DNA of 64,000 bases from UBA2211 sp049302755 (GCA_049302755.1 JBAQMK010000002.1:248001-312000); one strand, 5' to 3'; positions 15,916-24,459 are shown, counted from the stretch's first letter. Translations and numbers: made by a program. Notes: generated from the sequence alone by a model not told the origin.

Positions 15916-16380
15916 ATGGATATGAAAAATCATAATAAAAGTTATTATTATTTGGTCGCTATGGCTGTGCTTTCTTTTGCTTGCATGTATATTTTAATGT
16001 ATGCAATGGTAGATAGGTTTTTTAATGTCTACCCTAATTTAAATCAGTTTTATATGGCCGGACTTATGACAGCCCCGATGGTTATAATCGAAATATTATT
16101 TATGAGAGCTATGTACAGTAACAAGAAATGGAATATTGCTATTATTATACTGAGCATTCTTGTATTAACTATTTTTTGGATATTTATCAGACAGCAATTT
16201 TTAATCGGAGATAAACAGTTTTTAAAATCAATGATTCCTCATCATGCAGGAGCTATTTTGATGTGTGAAAAAGCATCGATACAAGATCTTGAAATAAAAA
16301 ATTTGTGCGAAAATATAAAATTAAGCCAGCAAAACGAGATTAATCAAATGAAAGATATTTTAAAAAGACTTGGAGATTAG
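15916..16380 (+). CDS. DUF305-like membrane protein
   Basis: Three hydrophobic segments (about residues 10-32, 40-62 and 70-95) precede a helical domain with FLKSMIPHHAGAI and KNLCENIKLSQQNEINQMKD. The HH motif and this spacing match DUF305, a ferritin-like four-helix family often found near metal and copper genes. It may bind metal outside the membrane. A second start (Met3) is possible. It is transcribed from an apparently leaderless promoter. Confidence 0.8.
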   Translation: MDMKNHNKSYYYLVAMAVLSFACMYILMYAMVDRFFNVYPNLNQFYMAGLMTAPMVIIEILFMRAMYSNKKWNIAIIILSILVLTIFWIFIRQQFLIGDKQFLKSMIPHHAGAILMCEKASIQDLEIKNLCENIKLSQQNEINQMKDILKRLGD

Positions 16381-16445
16381 GTTAAATTATACTCCTCGTT
16401 TTGCAGAAATCGTTATTAGGACTATTTTTTAATGTAATAAAAAAA

Positions 16446-17024
16446 ATGAACAATAATATCGAAATAGAAATCCAAGTTAATATTGAAAATAGTAAGCCTT
16501 TATTAGAATTTTTAGAAAAGAATGCTGTTTTTCAAAAAGAAAATCATCAAATAGATGAATATTTTTCTCCGGCTCACCGTGATTTTACAAAAGTTCGCCC
16601 AGTAGAGGAGTGGTTGAGAGTAAGAGATTCTGGCGGGAAAAATTCAATAAACTATAAAAAATGGCATTTTGATGAAATCGGAAAGAGCCATTATTGCGAT
16701 GAATACGAAACCAAGGTAGAAGATTTAAGCCAATTAAGAAAAATATTAGAAGTTCTTGATTTTAAATCTGTCGTTAAAGTAGATAAAGTGAGGAAAGTTT
16801 GGATATATGAAGATTATGAAATCGCCATGGATTCCGTAAAAGGATTGGGAGATTTTGTAGAAATTGAATATATTGGCAAAGATAATCAGGCAAACCCCAA
16901 AAAAGTTACAGACGAAATGATAAAATTTATTAAAGACATTGATTGTGGAAAGATAGTAAGAAACTATGTGGGCTATCCATTTCAATTGTTGTTTCCAGAG
17001 GAGGTAAAATTAGAAGAACAATAA
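16446..17024 (+). CDS. CYTH-domain protein (class IV adenylate cyclase-like)
   Basis: The N-terminus has EIEIQV, matching the ExExK-type signature of CYTH enzymes with Gln replacing Lys. Charged beta strands follow with conserved-looking Arg/Lys/Glu pairs (EWLRVRDSG, DEYETKVEDL, KVRKVWIYEDYEIAMDSV, FVEIEYIG). CYTH proteins act on triphosphates (cyclase, thiamine triphosphatase or inorganic triphosphatase). The exact substrate cannot be told. An in-frame TTG at 16401 would add 15 unconvincing residues, so I use the ATG at 16446. Confidence 0.8.
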   Translation: MNNNIEIEIQVNIENSKPLLEFLEKNAVFQKENHQIDEYFSPAHRDFTKVRPVEEWLRVRDSGGKNSINYKKWHFDEIGKSHYCDEYETKVEDLSQLRKILEVLDFKSVVKVDKVRKVWIYEDYEIAMDSVKGLGDFVEIEYIGKDNQANPKKVTDEMIKFIKDIDCGKIVRNYVGYPFQLLFPEEVKLEEQ

Positions 17025-17075
17025 TTTTATTCCAAAAAGGTTCAAAGTTCTTTTCACTTCCTATGTAAATCCAAG

Positions 17076-17096
17076 ACCGACTTTTGTCGGTTTTTT
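17076..17096 (+). terminator. Hairpin terminator (duplicate of 15874)
   Basis: ACCGAC (17076-17081) pairs with GTCGGT (17086-17091) across TTTT and runs into six T. It terminates the CYTH gene and leads straight into the TATAAT box of rsgA at 17106. Confidence 0.7.
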
Positions 17097-17105
17097 GTTT
17101 TATGA

Positions 17106-17111
17106 TATAAT
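17106..17111 (+). promoter_or_regulatory. TATAAT box of rsgA, predicted leaderless
   Basis: TATAAT (17106-17111) is six bases before the ATG at 17118, the same spacing as at 15904-15916 and at 59910-59915 on the other strand. Confidence 0.55.
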
Positions 17112-17117
17112 TAAAAT

Positions 17118-18209
17118 ATGAATCATGAATTAAAAATTGAAGATTTTGGGTACGATGATTTTTTTGAATCCAAAAGAAAAGAATTAGGTTTGGGCGATTT
17201 TTCAGTTGCAAGAGTTACTTCCGAACATAGAGGATCATACGGCACAATAAACCAGAATGGCAGATTTTTAGCAAAGGTAACCGGAAAGCAGATGCTCGAT
17301 GCTTCTTCAAGAGAAGATTATCCGGCTGTCGGCGACTGGGTAATAATAACCGAGCTCGGGGAGGGGCAAGCTGTGATTCATAAGATATTGCCAAGAAGAA
17401 CGATAATAAAAAGGAAGCGGGGAGACAAAGACAAGGTTGGCGTTAAAACGGAAGTTCAAGTTATCGGAACAAATATTGACGTTGCCTTTATAGTTGAATC
17501 AATTAACCGGGACTACAATCTTAATCGTTTTGAAAGGTATTTCGTGATCACTAGGGATCGGGGAATCAAGCCGGTCATTATTCTTAATAAAATTGATTTG
17601 ATTCCCAAAGAAGAATTGGATTTAATAGTGTCTCAAATTAAAGAAAGGCTTAACGATATCGATATTATCTTAACCAGCACCTTAAATGAAAAAGGATTAG
17701 ATGAATTAAAAACATATATCGAAAAAGGGAAAACATATTGTTTTCTCGGTTCTTCCGGCGTCGGTAAATCATCATTGATTAACAAGCTGATTGGCAAAGA
17801 CAATATAAAGACCGGAGAAATAAGCGAATACAGTGATCGGGGCAAACATGTTACCACAAGCCGGGAAATGTATTTCTTAGAAACCGGAGGTATCGTTATA
17901 GACAATCCAGGAATAAGGGAAGTTGGTATTACCGATGTCAGTACGGGCATAGCAAATTCTTTTGATGAAATATTCGAGCTTGCCCAGGGATGTAAATTCA
18001 ATAACTGCACTCACGTTAACGAGCCGGGCTGCGAAGTATTAAGAGCGGTAAAAGAAGGGATATTGGATGAAGGTAAGTATAATAACTATATAAATTTAAA
18101 AAAGGAATCTGAATTTCATGAAATGTCCGACTTCGAAAAAAGGGAAAAAGATAAGAGTTTTGGTAAATTCATTAAAAAAGCAAAAAAGGATTTAGAGAAA
18201 TATGAATAA
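17118..18209 (+). CDS. rsgA: Ribosome small-subunit-dependent GTPase RsgA
   Basis: A late-stage 30S assembly GTPase. The N-terminal OB fold is followed by a circularly permuted GTPase domain: NKIDLI (G4) comes before GSSGVGKSSLIN (G1, about residue 211), then DNPG (G3). The C-terminal zinc module has CKFNNCTHVNEPGC. At 363 aa it is of full length. The permuted order G4-G5-G1-G2-G3 is diagnostic. Its mRNA appears leaderless. Confidence 0.95.
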   Translation: MNHELKIEDFGYDDFFESKRKELGLGDFSVARVTSEHRGSYGTINQNGRFLAKVTGKQMLDASSREDYPAVGDWVIITELGEGQAVIHKILPRRTIIKRKRGDKDKVGVKTEVQVIGTNIDVAFIVESINRDYNLNRFERYFVITRDRGIKPVIILNKIDLIPKEELDLIVSQIKERLNDIDIILTSTLNEKGLDELKTYIEKGKTYCFLGSSGVGKSSLINKLIGKDNIKTGEISEYSDRGKHVTTSREMYFLETGGIVIDNPGIREVGITDVSTGIANSFDEIFELAQGCKFNNCTHVNEPGCEVLRAVKEGILDEGKYNNYINLKKESEFHEMSDFEKREKDKSFGKFIKKAKKDLEKYE

Positions 18210-18291
18210 AGTCACGATTTAATATTTTTCTTGCATCTGCGCTTTAATGTGTTAAAATTAAATAGTAGTAATAAACTAAAAGATTAAAAAT

Positions 18292-18660
18292 ATGAATAAA
18301 ACAATTTTAGTTGTAATTATCACAATTGTTATTTTAATCGGCGGTTATTTCTTATATCAAAGCAATTATTCAAATTATTCACCGACAACGAATAATCCCG
18401 ACCCTTCTTTAAATAATGAAACGACTGTTGTCGTAATTAAGAATTTTTCTTTTGCTCCAGTTCAGCTTAATATTAAGGCGGGAACTACGGTTAAATGGAT
18501 AAATGAAGACTCTGCTCCTCACGAGGTAAACTCCGAGACGTTCAATTCAGAAACTTTAAGTACTGGCGAGTCATTTGAATTTAAATTCACTCAAAACGGA
18601 ACCTATGATTATTTCTGTTCGCTACATCCCTCGATGAATGGTAAAATAATCGTTAATTAA
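18292..18660 (+). CDS. Membrane-anchored cupredoxin (plastocyanin/azurin-like)
   Basis: One hydrophobic N-terminal segment (residues 3-22) is followed by a Ser/Asn/Pro-rich linker and a cupredoxin domain. Type-1 copper ligands are visible: His77, Cys109, His112 and Met115, the last three within CSLHPSM. It would carry single electrons at the outer face of the membrane. The next gene, 6 bases on, encodes a small membrane protein and may be a partner. Confidence 0.88.
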   Translation: MNKTILVVIITIVILIGGYFLYQSNYSNYSPTTNNPDPSLNNETTVVVIKNFSFAPVQLNIKAGTTVKWINEDSAPHEVNSETFNSETLSTGESFEFKFTQNGTYDYFCSLHPSMNGKIIVN

Positions 18661-18666
18661 TAAACC

Positions 18667-18891
18667 ATGATATCACAAATTGCCTATACTCTTATCTTCG
18701 GAAAACCATTGATAATTTATATGGGCTTACTTACGTTTATCTCTTTTCTTTTTACCGCAACAATCGGTTATTTGAATTTCCAAGGAAAACATATTATTCC
18801 TTTTCCCTGGCATCCGATAATGGCCAGAATTTCTATTTTAATCGCTTTGATGCACGGGATTTTAGGTTTATCAATTTATTTTAATTTTTAA
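18667..18891 (+). CDS. Small membrane protein next to cupredoxin
   Basis: A 74-residue protein with two or three hydrophobic helices and two histidines within or near them (WHPIMARISI, ALMHGILGL). The histidines could bind haem or copper, which would suit electron transfer with the neighbouring cupredoxin, but there is no direct proof. It lies between the cupredoxin and flavodoxin-fold genes with gaps of 6 and 3 bases. Confidence 0.6.
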   Translation: MISQIAYTLIFGKPLIIYMGLLTFISFLFTATIGYLNFQGKHIIPFPWHPIMARISILIALMHGILGLSIYFNF

Positions 18892-18894
18892 TTT

Positions 18895-19605
18895 ATGAAA
18901 AAATTAAGATTATTAGGAATCAGCACTTCGGCAAGAGGAAAAGAATCAAACAGTTATTATTTAATGAAATTGGCTTTTGATTCGCTTAAGGATGATGCTG
19001 TGGAAAAAGAAATCATTGTTGCTTCAGAGTTAAAATTAAGGCCATGCAACCATCATTATTCTATTGATGCCAAAATGTGTGTCCATCCTTGTTTGATTAC
19101 GCAAATGGATAAAGAAGATGAAATGGTTAAGATTTATGATGGAATTCTTAATGCCGATATCGTTATTTTTTCCACTCCCATTTATTGGGGCAATCATTCT
19201 CAATTAATGCAGTTAATTATCGAGCGTTTGAATTCTTTGGAAAATGCTAATTCGACTCATCATCAGGTGTTGGTTAAAAATAAAATCGGGGGGCTAATGA
19301 TATTGGGCCACGAAGACGGTTATCAGCATGTTGCCGGAGGATTAATGAATTTCTTAACCGAAATGGGATTGATTTTCCCGCCTCAAGCTTATGCTGCTTG
19401 GGTCGGAGAAAGCGATGAGAACACTAAAACTGATAGAAATAAAATTGAAAATGATAAGGCGATTAAGGAAATATTTGTTGATTTAGTAGAGAATACGGTT
19501 AATTTTGCTAAAGCAATATTGATATGTCCCGAGTGCGGGCATGAGTTTAATTATGAGCATAAATCTAAGAAGAAAAATTATAATAATTATGAAACCAAAG
19601 AATAA
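18895..19605 (+). CDS. Flavodoxin-fold NAD(P)H-dependent oxidoreductase with C-terminal zinc ribbon
   Basis: The N-terminal LLGISTSARGKESNSYYLM is the phosphate-binding turn of NADPH-dependent FMN reductases. HADIVIFSTPIYWGNHS-like sequence (ADIVIFSTPIYWGNHSQLM) forms the isoalloxazine-binding region, and MILGHEDGYQHVAGG the second flavin loop. Five to six Cys in the first half (HPCLIT region) may hold a cluster. The C-terminus CPECGHEF looks like half a zinc ribbon. It is in the cupredoxin operon, pointing to redox metabolism. Confidence 0.8.
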   Translation: MKKLRLLGISTSARGKESNSYYLMKLAFDSLKDDAVEKEIIVASELKLRPCNHHYSIDAKMCVHPCLITQMDKEDEMVKIYDGILNADIVIFSTPIYWGNHSQLMQLIIERLNSLENANSTHHQVLVKNKIGGLMILGHEDGYQHVAGGLMNFLTEMGLIFPPQAYAAWVGESDENTKTDRNKIENDKAIKEIFVDLVENTVNFAKAILICPECGHEFNYEHKSKKKNYNNYETKE

Positions 19606-19810
19606 TCCAGAAAATTTTGATAAATGTGTTTGTACTAATTGTTCGCTTTATATTGATTGCAATAAAAACAAGGCAGAGAGAATTTTTTGTGCCAGAACAA
19701 AATCGGAATGCGTAATGGACGGTAAAAAAATGTGTATTTGTCCAGCATGCCCCGTTTATTCAGAAAATAATTTATCCGGCGCTTATTTCTGCATCATAGA
19801 AGCAAAATAA
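19589..19810 (+). CDS. DUF2769-like cysteine-rich protein
   Basis: About 73 residues with nine Cys arranged as CVCTNC, CNKNK, FCARTKSEC, CICPACPVY and YFCI. This resembles DUF2769, a small probable metal-binding family. I take the ATG at 19589; it overlaps the end of the reductase gene by 17 bases, suggesting translational coupling. It may bind iron or zinc. Confidence 0.75.
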   Translation: MKPKNNPENFDKCVCTNCSLYIDCNKNKAERIFCARTKSECVMDGKKMCICPACPVYSENNLSGAYFCIIEAK

Positions 19811-19851
19811 TTATTCTTTTAAAATATTAATTAAAAATTATAAATAAACAC

Positions 19852-20016
19852 ATGAGTCAAAATAATTCAGCTGTTTACGGTCTTGGTTTTATCGGCGCTG
19901 CTATTTATTTCATTGGCACGGCGACAACGTTTTGGATGGGAGTCGTCGGATTTTTAAAAGCATTGGTCTGGCCAGCATTTTTGGTTTATTATGCTTTTCA
20001 GATTTTAGCCAAATAG
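19852..20016 (+). CDS. Small two-helix membrane protein (54 aa)
   Basis: A 54-residue protein beginning MSQNNSAVYGLGFIGAAIYF and continuing with a second hydrophobic helix (GVVGFLKALVWPAFLVYYAF). Proteins of this form are frequent in Patescibacteria; function is unknown. The ATG at 19852 is preceded by A-rich sequence with no Shine-Dalgarno site. The next small gene starts 5 bases after its stop. Confidence 0.7.
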   Translation: MSQNNSAVYGLGFIGAAIYFIGTATTFWMGVVGFLKALVWPAFLVYYAFQILAK

Positions 20017-20021
20017 GATAT

Positions 20022-20204
20022 ATGGAATACAAAAAAGCAATCAGCGTTTTATCAAAAATAATGGACAAGTATCTGTTTGATACTGAAGAAAAAGAAGCGA
20101 TTCTGACTGCCATAGGGACTCTTGATTGCGGTTCTTTGGCTGAAAACAGGTTTAAAAAAATAATAAAAGGGAAGAAAGCCAAACGAGAGAAAGATATTAT
20201 ATAG
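20022..20204 (+). CDS. Small hypothetical protein (60 aa)
   Basis: A basic, helical 60-residue protein starting MEYKKAISVLSKIMDKY and ending in a Lys/Arg-rich tail (KKIIKGKKAKREKD). No signal peptide or family was recognised. Its position five bases after the small membrane-protein gene suggests one transcript. Confidence 0.6.
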   Translation: MEYKKAISVLSKIMDKYLFDTEEKEAILTAIGTLDCGSLAENRFKKIIKGKKAKREKDII

Positions 20205-20250
20205 CAGTTTTTTAATTAGAATAGTTTTTTGGTAGAACTAAAGTATCATT

Positions 20251-22677
20251 ATGCCAGAAAAAGGATTAAGTGAAAAAAAAGTCTTAGAATTAAAGAATAA
20301 ATTCGGTGCCAATATAATTCCATCAAAAGATCGGGTTGCTTGGATTTCAATTTTATTTTCTCAATTTAAAAGCCCTCTGATATATATCCTAATTGTCGTT
20401 GGGCTTATTTCTTTATTCTTTAAAGAATATATCGATGTTATTCTGATTTGGTCGGTGATAATCCTTAATACGATTATGGGTTTTTCCCAGGAATATCAAG
20501 TCGAAAAAACTTTAGCCGCTCTTAAAAAGATTTTAAAGCCGAAGGCGATGGTTATCAGGGACGGACAGAGAAAAGAAATTGAAGCTAAGGAATTAGTACC
20601 AGGTGACATAGTTGTTTTAAATAGCGGAGACAAGATTCCGGGAGACGGTAAGATAATCGAAGGATTTAATTTATTGGTCAGCGAGGCGATTTTAACCGGA
20701 GAAGAAGAGGCGGTGGCAAAAACAACAGCAGAAGAAAATAATCTTGTTTTTATGGGAACAATCGTGCTTGCCGGAAGAGGAATGATGATGGTTTCGAAAA
20801 CTGGAAGAAATACGGAAATCGGAAAGATAGAAAAGAATTTGTCCGATATTAAAGAAAGGAAGACTCCGATTCAATTGAAATTAGAGGAATTTTCAAGAAG
20901 TTTAGGAGGAATCATTGTCGGTGTCTGTCTAATTGTTTTTTTAGTGGGATTGCTTTATCAGGCTGATGTTTTAGAAACTTTTAAATTTGCCATCATTCTT
21001 TCGGTCGCGGCCATACCCGAAGGCTTGCCGATAGCGATAACGATAATTTTAGCTTTGGGAATGAGGAGGATATTAAAGAAGAACGGATTGGTTAAAAAAC
21101 TGATTTCAATTGAAACTTTGGGAGCAGCTTCGGTAATCTGTACCGATAAAACCGGAACTTTAACCGAAGGAATAATGAAAGTGGCAAAAGTAAATTTTAT
21201 AGATAAAGAAAAGGCTTTTCTTGCTTTAACATTAAATAATGACCAGAAAAGCGGTTTAGAAGTTGCTATCTGGGATTATCTTAAAAAAGAAGGAACTTTA
21301 GACCCGCAAGTTGTTTTTGATGAAACGAAAAGAATCATGGAAGAGCAATTCGACAGCGAAAAGAAATATTCGGTAACGATAAATAATGTTGATGGTAAAA
21401 ATACGGCTTTCTTGAAGGGAGCTCCGGAAATCATCATTTCTTTTAGTAATCTTTCTTTGAAAGAGAAAGAAAATGTTTTAAAAGAAATTGAAGAGTGGGC
21501 CGATAAAGGATTAAGATTATTAGGCGTGGCTTTTAAAGAAGAAGGTGATTTGACCGAGAAGAAAGATTTTACCTGGCTGGGCTTAGTCGGCATTATTGAT
21601 CCCATCAGGAAAGACGCTAAGGAAGCAATTATGAGTGCTCAAGAAGCCGGAATAAAAATTAAAATAGTGACTGGAGATTATCGAAAGACGGCGGAGCGAG
21701 TGGCAGTAAGTCTCGGATTTAAAATAGGACCCGAAAATATTATGGAAGGGAAAGACTTAGAAGTTATTTCCGAAAGAGAGCTTAAAAAAATAATAGACAA
21801 TATTATTATTTTTAGTAGAGTTGCTCCTCATCAGAAGCAAAAGATAATAAAAGTTCTCCAAGAGAAAGGAGAAGTAGTGGCAATGACCGGTGACGGAGTG
21901 AATGATGTTTTAGCTTTAAAGAAAGCTGATATCGGCGTGGTAGTGGGAAGCGCTTCTGAGGTGGCCAAGGAATCAGGGGATTTAATCTTATTGGACAATA
22001 ATTTCAAGACAATTATTGCAGCAGTTGAAGAGGGAAGGTTGATTTTTTCTAATATTAAAAAAGTTGTGAGTTATGTTCTCTCTAATTCTTTTATCGAGAT
22101 TTTTTTAATTTTTGGTTCAATAATTCTAAAATTGCCTTATCCACTCACGATTGTTCAGATTTTATGGCTCCATCTTATCTGTGACGGACCGCCTGATATT
22201 GTTTTGGGGTTTGAACCGAAAGAAAAGGATATTATGAAGGAAAGACCGGAAAATCTCCAAAAAGAAAGCATTCTTTCTAATTCAATGAAATTATTGATTT
22301 TGGGAATTAGTTTGATTGTTGGATTGTTCTGCTTATTCTTCTTCTATTATTTTATGGAAAAAACCGGAGACATATCCTTTGCCCGCACGATTATTTTTGC
22401 CATCGTGGCCGTTGTTGATTTAGTTTATATCTTTTCTTTTAAAAACCTCAAAAAGTCTATTTTTAAAATCGATAACTTCTTTCAGAATAAATACATCTTT
22501 TTAAGCGTCCTCTTTGGGTTGGCATTGACCTTTATTGCTATTTATCTTCCGGCTTTAAATCAGGTTTTAGGTACCGAACCCCTTGCGCCAGTCTATTGGC
22601 TGTTGATTTTTGGGATTGCTTTGATTACTACACTCTGGGTTGAATTGGTTAAATTCATATATTCTAAAAGAGTTTGA
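20251..22677 (+). CDS. P-type cation-transporting ATPase (Ca2+-type, type II)
   Basis: An ion pump driven by a phospho-Asp intermediate. DKTGT carries Asp297; TGEE lies in the actuator domain near residue 150; PEGLPIA near 256 is the ion-binding helix-4 motif of type II pumps; TGDYRKTA and GDGVND complete the P domain. Ten membrane segments are plausible (four before and six after the catalytic core). At 808 aa it is slightly short. Type II pumps move Ca2+, Na+/K+ or H+; the PEGL motif favours Ca2+-like transport without proving it. Confidence 0.9.
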   Translation: MPEKGLSEKKVLELKNKFGANIIPSKDRVAWISILFSQFKSPLIYILIVVGLISLFFKEYIDVILIWSVIILNTIMGFSQEYQVEKTLAALKKILKPKAMVIRDGQRKEIEAKELVPGDIVVLNSGDKIPGDGKIIEGFNLLVSEAILTGEEEAVAKTTAEENNLVFMGTIVLAGRGMMMVSKTGRNTEIGKIEKNLSDIKERKTPIQLKLEEFSRSLGGIIVGVCLIVFLVGLLYQADVLETFKFAIILSVAAIPEGLPIAITIILALGMRRILKKNGLVKKLISIETLGAASVICTDKTGTLTEGIMKVAKVNFIDKEKAFLALTLNNDQKSGLEVAIWDYLKKEGTLDPQVVFDETKRIMEEQFDSEKKYSVTINNVDGKNTAFLKGAPEIIISFSNLSLKEKENVLKEIEEWADKGLRLLGVAFKEEGDLTEKKDFTWLGLVGIIDPIRKDAKEAIMSAQEAGIKIKIVTGDYRKTAERVAVSLGFKIGPENIMEGKDLEVISERELKKIIDNIIIFSRVAPHQKQKIIKVLQEKGEVVAMTGDGVNDVLALKKADIGVVVGSASEVAKESGDLILLDNNFKTIIAAVEEGRLIFSNIKKVVSYVLSNSFIEIFLIFGSIILKLPYPLTIVQILWLHLICDGPPDIVLGFEPKEKDIMKERPENLQKESILSNSMKLLILGISLIVGLFCLFFFYYFMEKTGDISFARTIIFAIVAVVDLVYIFSFKNLKKSIFKIDNFFQNKYIFLSVLFGLALTFIAIYLPALNQVLGTEPLAPVYWLLIFGIALITTLWVELVKFIYSKRV

Positions 22678-22701
22678 TTTTGATTGTGGAATCAGGGGGT
22701 C

Positions 22702-22730
22702 TTGACATATTTTACAAAATATGATATTTA
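22702..22730 (+). promoter_or_regulatory. Promoter with a palindrome in its spacer, upstream of the curlin-like gene
   Basis: TTGACA (22702-22707) and TATTTA (22725-22730) are 17 bases apart. A perfect dyad, CATATTTTACAAAATATG (22706-22723), fills the spacer and is a good operator candidate. A 6-bp hairpin CATACC/GGTATG (22737-22753) follows. An AT box at 22770-22777 could instead be an archaeal TATA box if the island came from an archaeon. Confidence 0.5.
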
Positions 22731-22797
22731 GTTATTCATACCATTGAGGTATGTTTAGTAATTTGAAAATTATATAAAAGCAAGAAAAGAGTTTTTA

Positions 22798-22849
22798 ATT
22801 GTGAACGAGCATTTTTGGGCTCAATGATGGTTCGAATCCATGTCACAAC
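22798..22849 (+). other. tRNA-like fold in the leader of the curlin-like gene
   Basis: TTGTGA (22799-22804) pairs with TCACAA (22843-22848) like an acceptor stem. Inside it, GAGC (22807-22810) pairs with GCTC (22819-22822), and ATGG-TTCGAAT-CCAT resembles a T arm with a seven-base loop. At about 50 bases it lacks a D arm and cannot be a normal tRNA. It may be a tRNA remnant at an insertion point or chance. Confidence 0.25.
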
Positions 22850-22913
22850 TTTTCCCCAAATGGGAATGTATCGATTGCAGAACAACAAAGCAGACAACAA
22901 AAAGAGGTTTTTC

Positions 22914-23603
22914 ATGAGAATAAACGCAACTATTGTTGTGCTGGCTGTCCTTGCACTGTGCCTTTTCGCACCGATTGTAAGCGCCAACACAGTCTACACA
23001 CAGGCAACGCAGACCGGAATTGCCAACGACCAGAACGCCAATATCGGTGTTGATGGCTTCGGCAATGATGTCAGCACTTTTGTTGACCAGACTGGCATGC
23101 TTAACAACCAGCCCACCAAAGTCAAGGTCGCCGGATTCGGAAATGAAGTAGTAACCCAGGCAGAGCAGGCCGGAATCGCTAACAACCAGCCTACCAAAGT
23201 CGGTGTTAAGGGTATTGCCAACGATGTCACCACTGTTGCTGACCAGACTGGCATGCTTAACAACCAGCCCACCAAAGTCAAGGTCGCCGGATTAGCAAAT
23301 TCGGTAGGAACCAAGGCAACACAGACTGGCATGCTTAACAACCAGCCCACCAATGTCAAGGTCGCCGGAGTCGCAAACGATGTCACCACTGTTGTTGACC
23401 AGAAAGGCATGCTTAACAACCAGCCCACCAAGGTCAGCGTGAGTGGAATCGGCAACGATGTTTACACTCAGGCAGTACAGAGCGGTATTGCAGACAACCA
23501 GCGTACTCGCGTCAGCGTGAACGGATTCGGCAATGATGTCCAAACCTACGCTACGCAGACCGGTGCCGGCAACAACCAGAACGTCCAGGTCAGTGTAAAC
23601 TGA
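22914..23603 (+). CDS. Secreted curlin-like repeat protein (eight 26-residue repeats)
   Basis: A signal peptide (about residues 1-24, ending IVSA) is followed by almost nothing but repeats. Eight units of 26 residues, the last one short, follow the pattern VxTxxxQxGxxxNQxxxVxVxGxxN. Regularly spaced Gln, Gly and Asn recall curlin (CsgA/CsgB) amyloid repeats, so a beta-solenoid surface fibre is likely. Repeats 4-6 are nearly identical in DNA, implying recent tandem duplication. I chose ATG 22914 because GAGG (22904-22907) precedes it and the signal peptide starts there. Base composition is clearly GC-richer than the neighbours. With the next gene it forms a probable acquired island. Confidence 0.75.
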   Translation: MRINATIVVLAVLALCLFAPIVSANTVYTQATQTGIANDQNANIGVDGFGNDVSTFVDQTGMLNNQPTKVKVAGFGNEVVTQAEQAGIANNQPTKVGVKGIANDVTTVADQTGMLNNQPTKVKVAGLANSVGTKATQTGMLNNQPTNVKVAGVANDVTTVVDQKGMLNNQPTKVSVSGIGNDVYTQAVQSGIADNQRTRVSVNGFGNDVQTYATQTGAGNNQNVQVSVN

Positions 23604-23637
23604 GTCTCGACCATCCATTTTTTTGGAGGAATCACAA

Positions 23638-24459
23638 ATGAAGAAAATTTCAGTCTTATTCGTACTCATACTTACCGCATTCCTTGTCGTGGCCGCCTCA
23701 GCTAACACTCAAAATACAGGAGTGGACGTAAACGGTGACAACAACAACGTCAACGTAGACGCTACCCAGATCAATGGCGCGACCTCGGTGTCCCAGCTCG
23801 TTATTTTTGAAAAATCGAGCAACCATCACGTCCTGGATATCGGCTCAACGAGTGGAATTGTCGCTTCGTTCAAGATGAACAGGCCTGTTATTCTGCCGAT
23901 CAACCGGAAAAACCAGACATTGAGAGGATGCTATGAACCCGTCGGACCGAATGGAACAATTCAGATTGTTCGTTCCGGTGACTCCCGGATTTATCAGTAT
24001 AGAGGAGATACAAGTCTCTTCCGCTGGCTTAAGGCCGGAGAAGAATGGACTCTCTTCTGGGAAGCATCTGTTCCAGTGTATGCTACCGCAATGTACGGAA
24101 TCGACCGTGACAAGATTGCAAGCTTTGACGGTGCACCGATGTCTGACGATATCTATCAGACCTACGACCACCGGGGAATAACAGTTGTCAAAGGATCAGA
24201 TCCGATGCAGATCAGCCGTAAAGGCCAGATAACGTTCACCGTTGAGGATCCAGGATGGTACGCATTCGTGCTCGACCCGCGTGTAACCAACAGCAAAGAC
24301 GGCATAACGTCAATGATGGATGATTCCCGCGATACGTACGAAATGACGTACGAAATGCAGCAGACCGATTTCAACGACCCAGCAAGGATTGTCCGAGAGA
24401 AAATCGGATTCACCAGCACGTACCCGACAGATTCGTACGGACGTGTTATCACTACCTAA
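23638..24459 (+). CDS. Secreted protein partner of the curlin-like protein
   Basis: A signal peptide (residues 1-22) is followed by a short Asn-rich repeat stretch (NTGVDVNGDNNNVNVDATQ) recalling the neighbouring repeat protein, then about 220 residues of a mostly beta domain with many Tyr, Trp and Asp. I do not recognise the domain. GGAGGA (23625-23630) is a strong Shine-Dalgarno site, rare in this window, and fixes the ATG at 23638. GC-rich codon use matches the upstream gene. A nucleator or anchor for the repeat fibre, like CsgB, is possible but inferred. Confidence 0.6.
   Translation: MKKISVLFVLILTAFLVVAASANTQNTGVDVNGDNNNVNVDATQINGATSVSQLVIFEKSSNHHVLDIGSTSGIVASFKMNRPVILPINRKNQTLRGCYEPVGPNGTIQIVRSGDSRIYQYRGDTSLFRWLKAGEEWTLFWEASVPVYATAMYGIDRDKIASFDGAPMSDDIYQTYDHRGITVVKGSDPMQISRKGQITFTVEDPGWYAFVLDPRVTNSKDGITSMMDDSRDTYEMTYEMQQTDFNDPARIVREKIGFTSTYPTDSYGRVITT

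Noticed and set aside
23090..23450. CRISPR-like array of ~45-base repeats spaced at 78 bases
   Set aside because: The repeats are in frame and encode 26-residue curlin-like units of a secreted protein; the period is a multiple of three and there are no unique spacers.
22994..23708. Antisense open frames opposite the curlin-like repeats
   Set aside because: They are mirror frames of the repeat gene, with no start signal or signal peptide of their own.
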